A stretch of 64,000 nt of DNA, from assembly GCF_000003195.3 (NCBI RefSeq), contig NC_012871.2, forward strand, positions 64,099,802 through 64,163,801. The letters are read 5' to 3'. Source of the DNA: Sorghum bicolor (lineage: Eukaryota > Streptophyta > Magnoliopsida > Poales > Poaceae). Under the pieces are notes generated by a model. The model saw only the letters and a list, made by a program, of their open reading frames with translations. It did not search any database and was not told where the DNA came from. The position numbers were made by a program, and so were the translations under genes. Shown here in pieces: positions 56,912-64,000 of the stretch (positions are counted from its first letter, which is position 1; the number at the start of each line of letters is the position of its first letter).

Positions 56912-59560
56912 GAAGTCTAGCCAAAGAGGGTCCATGAGACCATGACCTAGGGCACTTGCTCGGGCTTGCTGCTGCCAGGGTATATCCGTGCAAACTTTAG
57001 ATTGTAGCCAAACAATGTTATAGACTAGGACTTCGTCCCAGAACAAGTGCATATTTCGCTTAATAACGGGTCAAACGTTTTAAATCTTACCAAATATATA
57101 ACAAAAATATCAATATTTATGATGTGTAATAAACTTTGTTATAATGATCATGGAATATACTTTCATATAAATATTAATACTATTTTCTACTATCTCGGTC
57201 CTGTAATATAGTGCATTTTAGGATTCAAAATTTATCCTCAAATATAATACATTCTAGAGGATAAAACCTAATTTTACATTAAATACTTTTCATTTTGTCA
57301 ACCATTCACCATCCATCATGTTAATGATAGCGTTTGATTAGGAAATAAAATAAGGGTATATATGTCTTTTATGTTCTCTCTTAATTTGAGTTAAAATTTT
57401 TAAAATTTACTATATTACAAGATGGAGAGAGTATGTAACTAGTCAATTATTTAAAAAAGTTACTTCTAAAAAAATTCTATTGAGTTGTATGCATATCCAA
57501 AAGCATAGAATATTAGGAGATATGACATTATTCACTTAATAGGATTTAGAAGTCATTTAGGACAGCGACACGGTCTCCAAAACACAACTTTGACCTCTTA
57601 TTTTTATAAAAAATATTTAGGAAAATATGATATATGTATACTTTTATGAAAATATTTTTTAAGATAAATCTATTCATATAATTTTTATATTTGCAAACTC
57701 AATAATTTAAAAGTTATTGATGATTTATGTTTCCAATGTTTGACCCAAACTTTATCCAAAAACGACTTCTAAATTCTATACGAGGTAGTATACTTTTATT
57801 AACACTTTCTATTTATGAAACAATCTCCCTTCCAATCTAGATCATTGGCGCCTCTCATAGGCGCATGCATGGGCAACCAGGTGATGACAATGATAAGAGT
57901 TTGTTTGGGTTAATCAAGTATAACAACAGTTTATTTGTCCAGATAGAGATTGGATTTCTGTTTGTTGGCAGTGGCTCCCAATCGATGGGCAGAAGCAGAA
58001 ACGGAATGGGTCTGGCCACTTCTCACCTAAATGCCTAGCTCAGTTCTGCAAACCGGATGCAGATGCTACTAGTTGATAGTACCTCACTGGATGGAAATCA
58101 GGGTGCCTAAAACCCATAATGACCTTTCGTTTCCCTGCGCTCCAAATAGAAAGGCCCCTTTTGTTCGTCCCACTGCTTTATTGATCTTTTCAGAGGGGTG
58201 ACGCGATCGGCTTAAGTTCCACGAGTTGTACAGGATGGGTGTTAGCTTCGGATAAGGATACGATACTGTTCTTCTATAGTGTATTTTGGCCTTGTAGAAT
58301 CTCAATGGCTATCTATATATTTTTTCTTTTTTAAGACACACTACACGCATACACGTGAGAACTCTATCATTTTGAGTATATGTCTTGGAATGAGCCCACT
58401 GTTCTTGACATTAACCGTGTTTAGTTAGTGTACTAAATTTGTCTTAAGAAATGAATACCACTTACTCCCTCCATACCCATAAAGAAAGTCGTTTTTGGAC
58501 AAGGTTTGAGTCAAACATTGGAAATATAAATCATGAATATCTTTTGAGTTGTTGAATTTGAAAATATAAAAACTATATGACTAGATTTGTCTTGAAAAAT
58601 GCTTTCATAAAAGTATATATATACCACTTTTTGATAAATATTTTTATAAAAACAAAGAGTCAAAGTTAGGTTTTGGAGAGCGTGTCGTTGTCCTAAACGA
58701 CTTTCTTTATAGGTACGGAGGGAGTATGTTATAAAAAACAATTTTACTACTATATTATAGCAGGTGAAAAAGTCCTTCCTACATATACTTGAATTTTATG
58801 AGTATGTTATAAGAAAAAAATTTGAGTGTTTTAGAAGAGTTCTACGCTCACATCAAAGTTGTTGTAAGAATAAGGTGAAATATTTTTCCCACATCGTTTT
58901 TTACTTTACCAATTATACCTAGAAATTACACCAAAATACTCACCAACTCTATTACAAGTAAAATGTGAATCCAACATAAATTAATAGTAACAAAAAGTAG
59001 GGTCTGGATGGGATTTGTTTAGCCAAATTCAGTTTTATTTCTTCCATACATGCTATATTCTTCAGGGGTGCTGATGGTATTGGATATCTATCTAATTTTT
59101 AATATGAATATCAAATTAGATAAAAGAAAATAATAGAAAAGAATCAGATACATCCATCCATTTAGTATCTATATTAGAAATGAATACGAATACTAATATC
59201 CATATTATTATTAAGATTTTTAGGCATTAATTTCCATCCATATTGCACAAGTTGAGTATGGTAGAATTGTGGAAGTATTGGTTGAATTGAAATTAAACTC
59301 CAATGTATCCTAGGTGACCAACCTTTTTTTTTGAAAAAAAGTTTTATCCTGATCTCAGCATGCGCTCGATCAAAATTTAATGCAAATCAAGTCTTTGGCT
59401 TATAAAAACTAGCCCTCAAAGAGCCCGCTAGAAGCAAACATATTTCCAACATGTCCAATGACGACCATGTATACAATAATTCTATTACAAAGATGACCAT
59501 CCATTTTTGGTAAATATCCTTATTACTATTGTCTTCAAGATACGACTTGCTCACTTTAAC
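56912..59560. other. AT-rich intergenic repeats
   Basis: 57193-57432 is a worn Stowaway-like inverted repeat (CTCGGTCCTGTAATATAGTG at the left, TATTACAAGATGGAGAG at the right). 58465-58724 is a clear Stowaway element listed below; it and 57560-57780 share TTTGACCC/GGGTCAAA-type sequence. No gene seen. Confidence 0.45.
58465..58724. mobile_element. Stowaway-type MITE
   Basis: Starts CTCCCTCCATACCCATAAAG and ends CTTTATAGGTACGGAGGGAG, with TA on both sides. 260 bp, non-coding. Confidence 0.85.
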
Positions 59561-60560
59561 ATTGGTGGGTTAATTTTTTTTTTGCAAGATTGACCAGAAG
59601 AATGTCCAATGAGTATCCTTTAAAATAACCTGTAAATATTTTTTTTCAAAACCAAGCCATTCCATTGCATTCACTCCTACACAAACTTGAGAGTGCAAGT
59701 TGTGATATACTTGTTGAGGACCGAGGTCAAGGACCAAAAGAATCAACAGGGCTTTGTTGGTGGACGTAAACAAAAAGCAATTTCAAACACCCTCCAAATA
59801 AAGTGCATTACATGGGAATCGAAAAAATGTTGAATAGTTTCTTTTGTGCTGTAAAAGAAACAACTCTCATCACCTCTCCAACTACACTTTACAAGGTTAT
59901 CTTTATAGTTAAAATTATGCCCTTTAGAAAGAACCAAATGAAGATATTAGTTTTAAGAGGTAACTTCAACTTCCAAATTGCTTTATTTAGAGGCATCACA
60001 ACAAGTTGGTTCACTAAGTATACGTGGATTGAACTGTGTGGAACCTTGGTTGTTGAGATTCCACTGTTAATTACATCTTGTGGTTATCAAGTTGCACAAA
60101 CGCTATTCTTGATACCAATTCATTCCACTTGGCTAGCTTATCACCAACTAGTGCCCTATGGAAAGTCAAATTAAGTGGTGTAGAACTAAAAGCTTGAGTA
60201 ATTGTAATAGTTTTTCTAGTTGTATAAAGTTAGGTATTATTCTTTGAGAGCCAAGTTTCCAAACTACTTGTCCTCACAAAACCTAATAGGGAACCATTGT
60301 GTAAATTAAAAGAAGATAAATCTAGGAAACGATCTTTGACCTCTATAAGACCTGACCAAAAGTGTGAATCTCCTGGTTTCCAATGTGTTTTCTCTTTTTT
60401 GTTTTTTAAGTACTTATTTCTATTTTTTTTTTCCAAGCCCTTTCTTCATTTTGTTAATTTAAAGAGAGACTAATTAACAAGTAAGCATCTTGAGCCGCAA
60501 GGTCTATGATCCCTGAGCCACCTCTTGTTCCTTTTTTTAAGGATCTTCCAATTTTATCAG
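59560..60560 (-). pseudogene. Decayed LINE-type reverse transcriptase C-terminal fragment
   Basis: On the minus strand, in order and in changing frames: GTRGGSGIIDLAAQDAYLL; KPGDSHFWSGLIEVKDRFLD with FNLHNGSLLGF; MPLNKAIWKLKLPLKTNIFI; then DNLVKCSWRGDESCFFYSTK and ETIQHFFDSHVMHFIWRVFE. These are the blocks between the polymerase core and the zinc-binding (zf-RVT) region of plant non-LTR elements. The histidine/cysteine finger is partly degraded and several frameshifts occur. Not functional. Confidence 0.75.
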
Positions 60561-60590
60561 CCTATAATTTTTTTCTCACAGCTTCCATAA

Positions 60591-60955
60591 GGCCAGTCTC
60601 AATGGATAGTGTTACTGTACGGTTTCACATACCAACACGTCATCAAGATTGAAATGAAACCATATATGAAATAACCCAGCATTGAACCCATTTCACTTTG
60701 TTGTTTCCAAGGCTAAGCAAAGCATTTAATTGCTGCAAAATAATTGGATCATATGCAAGATGATGAAACGATTTGGTCCTCAGTGGGGATTTCATCCTGT
60801 TTCACCGCGTGGAAAACAACGCCCGTGAGGTTTCACCATGTTAAAATTACTTTCTTCTCTCTCCTCTTCGTTTCATGCAAAAAGTACAGTTTTGCTGTCA
60901 TGACGCTCTAATAAATATGCATGATATCCTGATGAAACCTCCACTAAGACTGGCC
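60591..60955. mobile_element. MITE with GGCCAGTCTCAATGG ends, copy A
   Basis: Starts GGCCAGTCTCAATGG and ends CACTAAGACTGGCC, flanked by TAA on both sides (60588-60590, 60956-60958). 365 bp. The TAA duplication suggests PIF/Harbinger. Confidence 0.8.
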
Positions 60956-61009
60956 TAAGTAAACCGTTCGTCTATATCTATAAATAAAAATTCTAGAGGA
61001 CAATAGTAA

Positions 61010-61190
61010 GGTTAGTCTCAATACATTATAAACTAGATAATCGAGCCACATAAGTTTCATGGGGATAAAATTCCTTTCTCATCTAATGAAACTTTTTCAT
61101 TTAATGATCATGTCAAGTCAGCAATTTTGCTTATGTGACACCTTATTTAATATGCATAACACTCTCGTGGAACATACATTGAGACTAGCC
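61010..61190. mobile_element. MITE related to copy A, copy B (short)
   Basis: Starts GGTTAGTCTCAATACAT and ends ATACATTGAGACTAGCC, flanked by TAA. 181 bp. The ends match copy A, but the inner sequence is much reduced. Confidence 0.8.
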
Positions 61191-62584
61191 TAATGATTCT
61201 ATCTAGATGAAACTGCAGATAGTGACCAATCAGGCAATCAATCATGCAACTTATCCTGTAAGAAACCCGTCCTGAGTTGAATAAGAAGGCAAAGCCGGAC
61301 TTGGCATTTGCCATCTTGGGCACTTGCGTACGCACGCGAAATGAATCGAATAAATGGGGGCGTTCCGCGAACCGCGATCGTCAAACCCGGCCCGGGCCGT
61401 GCCTTGCAACATTCAGTGCTCCGTCCCTCGCGTGTCCTGGACACCGGATTTTGGAAGATCTCCCTCTCCGCGTATTTTTTTTTAAAAAAAAACCTCCGGG
61501 CTGCTGAAACATATGCACATCTTTGTGAATAATCAAGTACGAAAAATGCTAGCTGGATCTGCAACTGCAAATGCAGGAGTACGTACTTGCGAAATAAAAC
61601 GCAGGGACGTCGGCAAAAGGTTGTTTATTCCGCTACTTCCCGTGGTTTTCATGGCCTAGCCGTATAGGAACGCCCACTTTTTTATATTTTTAATTTTAAA
61701 GAAAACAGAAAACAAGCTCAGACCATTCAGTGTTATATTATTGTTCTAATAAGCCGACACGGATGCCCATGCTTCTCTGTAGCGAATGCGGCGGTTCCTT
61801 GTTAGTTACATCTTTTTAAAAAAATTAAAACACACGGGTAGAAAAGCTTACGTATTTTGTCTGAGAAAAAGTTGACTCAAGTTGGAGAACACAAATCCTA
61901 AAGGACGATTCACAGGACGACGGCAACTAAACCTCCAAACAATACATATAAGGAATTTTAGTTTTCCTTTAAAGCGAAGATTATTGCATATTATTTTGTA
62001 CTAAAACCTCTGTAGGCGCAATTTGTAGTTTTTACTACCGAGAATAAAAAACCGTTAGACAAAACCATGAACAAGATAAAATCTTATTTTTTGGTACAAA
62101 ACAATTAATAATTAACAATTATTTGTATAGGAAGGCAAGGACAAAAATTTAATGTCTTATGATACAAAGACGAATAACAAATTACAAAATTAATAATTTA
62201 TTTGTATTAGTTGATGATATAAAGGTGTTGTCTAAAATTATCTTAAAATTCAGACATCTAGAATATAAGAAAAGTGTATATATAAAACCCAAAACAGACC
62301 AACACAAAGTAACACAAAATACCCATGACCAATAAAGCCTAGGGAAGAAGGTCCCAAGAGGCATAGCCTTTCAAACACACGGGTGACTTATTGAGGAGGT
62401 CTAGAGGTACAAGTTCTTTCAAGCACTTTGCATATTAACCTTGAATCGCATATTCAGCCATACTTTTTCTACAGGCCAGTGTTTTTCTCTCACAATAAAA
62501 CAGCCAACAGTAATTTCAGTCTTAACTTTTCAGACCAGCGAACAGACCCACGTCCTTGTCGATGCTTCGACCAGTGGTAAGTGA
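61191..62584. other. Intergenic, nothing recognised
   Basis: AT-rich with a short GC-rich patch (61330-61480). No gene, RNA or clear mobile element is supported. Confidence 0.4.
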
Positions 62585-62826
62585 GGCCTTGTTTAGTTCG
62601 CCCCAAAAACCAAAAACTTTTCAAGATTTCCCGTCATATTGAATCTTGCGGTACATGCATGAAGTATTAAATATAGATGAAAACAAAAACTAATTGCACA
62701 ATCTGCCAGTAAATTACGAGACGAATATTTAAGCCTAGTTATTTCATGATTAGACAATGTTTGTCAAACAAAAACGAAAGTGCTACAGTATTAAAATCCA
62801 AAAACTTTTTAGATCTAAACAAGGCC
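62585..62826. mobile_element. Tourist-like MITE, GGCCTTGTTTAGTTC family, copy 7
   Basis: Ends GGCCTTGTTTAGTTCG and AGATCTAAACAAGGCC, flanked by TGA on both sides. 242 bp. Confidence 0.85.
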
Positions 62827-62907
62827 TGAGGCACAAGAGGAAAATTTTCGTTTACATTGCTTCTTATAGATAATATATAATATGGAGAGTAACGGCTACT
62901 AATGGAT

Positions 62908-62975
62908 TATGCCTTATTTAGTTTTCATCCAAAAAGTTTTCACCCATTCTATTGAATATTTGGACACATACATGG
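62908..62975. mobile_element. Truncated copy of the outer MITE type seen at 9623-10214
   Basis: CATCCAAAAAGTTTTCACCC, ATTGAATATTTGGACACATA and CATGGAAC follow the same order as 9890-9950. Only the left part is present. Confidence 0.5.
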
Positions 62976-63918
62976 AACAACTCATAAATCTTTATAATTC
63001 TTTTTATAATTTTGGTCGAACTTGAGATGTTTTGACTATCGAAGATTGAAATATCTTATAATTTAGGATGAAGGAAGTATAATTTTGCATATATCATATT
63101 TTTCTCCAATCATATTTTTTGTAGCAGTTAATAAAATAAATCTAGATTTTAAGGGCGTAACTTGTACGTAGTAGTACATACAATAAGGTAATAAGATAAC
63201 ATAAATTCAAAATAAAATATAGACTTCGCAATCAGATACAGTGTGAAGTAATCAAGCGCCACCATGACCAGAAGAGCCATACTCTTCGTGCCGTGGAAGA
63301 TAACAAGGGCTGTGTGAATGATGAAAGAGTAAACGGACAGGGGCGCATCGTAAACTAACACAACCTCGATGCTGCTGCGGCCACATGCACCGTATCTTGA
63401 TTAGCTTGACACTGCCATCAGAGGCTAACTGCAGGCTGATATTTTTTATCGTCCTTGCTTTGACAACATCACAGCCGCACAAGTTCGTTCTAGCTTTGGG
63501 CTTTGGCACGGCGATGCTTTGCAATTTGCTGCGGCTGCTAGCCTGCTACGAAAGAACACACCGCGTAGGTAGGTACTATTTTTCTCGCACCAACTAGGAA
63601 ATATATAGTTAGCTAGGTGTAGGTGCATCTTGTGAATCTTTTTCGTACGAAATCATGTACTTATTTAATCAAACTCTAGGGAAAAAGTTTTGGGGTTAGG
63701 TGAATTCGCCAATCATTTCGTGATGCTTTCGGTAGTAAAAATCGCCATCCCTTTCTCTGCAGCTCATGCGACCGCGACTCCTTGCTTAAACAAATGGCTT
63801 CAGTGTAACATCAGCTAGCTGTTCAGTACAGTACCACTAGGCTACTACTACTGTCCAATATGTGAGTTTTTGTACCAAAAAAAAGTTTTGAATATCTAGA
63901 CTACACCGTGTTTATATA
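62976..63918. other. Intergenic, nothing firmly recognised
   Basis: Open frames at 63149-63361 (minus) and 63385-63597 (plus) have hydrophobic stretches but no family match or gene structure. Confidence 0.35.
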
Positions 63919-64000
63919 GGTCTTGTTTAGTTCTAAAAAATTTTGCAAAATATGAATAGTAGCATTTTCGTTTGTATTTGATAAATATTATCCAAACATG
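63919..64000. mobile_element. Tourist-like MITE, GGCCTTGTTTAGTTC family, copy 8, cut by window end
   Basis: Begins GGTCTTGTTTAGTTC and continues with the TTTCGTTTGTATTTGATAAA core seen in the other copies. The right end is outside the window. Confidence 0.75.

Noticed and set aside
63149..63597. Hydrophobic frames on both strands near the right end
   Set aside because: Could be part of a membrane-protein relic, but no motif, splice structure or family match supports a call.

Overview
The window is nuclear DNA from a grass, most likely Sorghum bicolor or a close andropogonoid relative. Reasons: short GC-rich first exons and AT-rich introns with GT-AG borders; a single-copy gene set typical of plants; and a dense load of grass mobile elements. 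These include many Tourist-like MITEs with GGCCTTGTTTAGTTC ends, Stowaway MITEs, a CACTA relic full of GCCGAGTG repeats, and a Ty1/copia element. All calls are read from sequence by eye; species and family names rest on recalled family features, not on a database search.

Layout. 52-2586 (minus): five complete internal exons and the first exon of an NDUFAF2-like complex I assembly factor, running off the left edge. It shares a roughly 380 bp divergent promoter with an F-box/LRR gene (2968-6143, plus, 5 exons). 7205-7522 (plus): a 59-residue single-pass membrane protein. 8520-11468: a decayed tandem copy of the F-box/LRR gene, broken by at least four insertions, one of them a MITE inside a MITE. 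13200-18671 (plus, 11 exons): a WD40 plus inositol polyphosphate 5-phosphatase (plant type II, FRA3-like). 20564-33747 (plus, 15 exons): DNA topoisomerase 3-beta, whose fifth intron carries a complete Ty1/copia retrotransposon with apparently identical LTRs. 36879-38321 (minus, 3 exons): a DOMON plus cytochrome b561 protein. 43486-44283 (plus, no intron): an AIR12-like GPI-anchored DOMON protein. 46846-48275 (plus): ribosomal protein eL32 with a leader intron ending at the ATG. 54147-55755 (minus, 7 exons): a bHLH transcription factor. 56.3-64.0 kb: repeats only, with a decayed LINE-type reverse transcriptase fragment.

How the genes relate. Most are independent housekeeping or regulatory genes. 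Two pairs deserve attention: the head-to-head NDUFAF2-like/F-box pair with site II (TGGGCC) motifs between them, and the two divergent DOMON proteins about 5 kb apart, which both belong to plasma-membrane/apoplast ascorbate-linked redox biology. I saw no tRNA, rRNA, CRISPR array or organelle insert, and nothing that amounts to a new multi-gene system. The most unusual features are the young retrotransposon in TOP3B, the nested insertions in the F-box pseudogene, and a GC-rich Harbinger-like element at 40.6-41.7 kb that may carry captured gene sequence.
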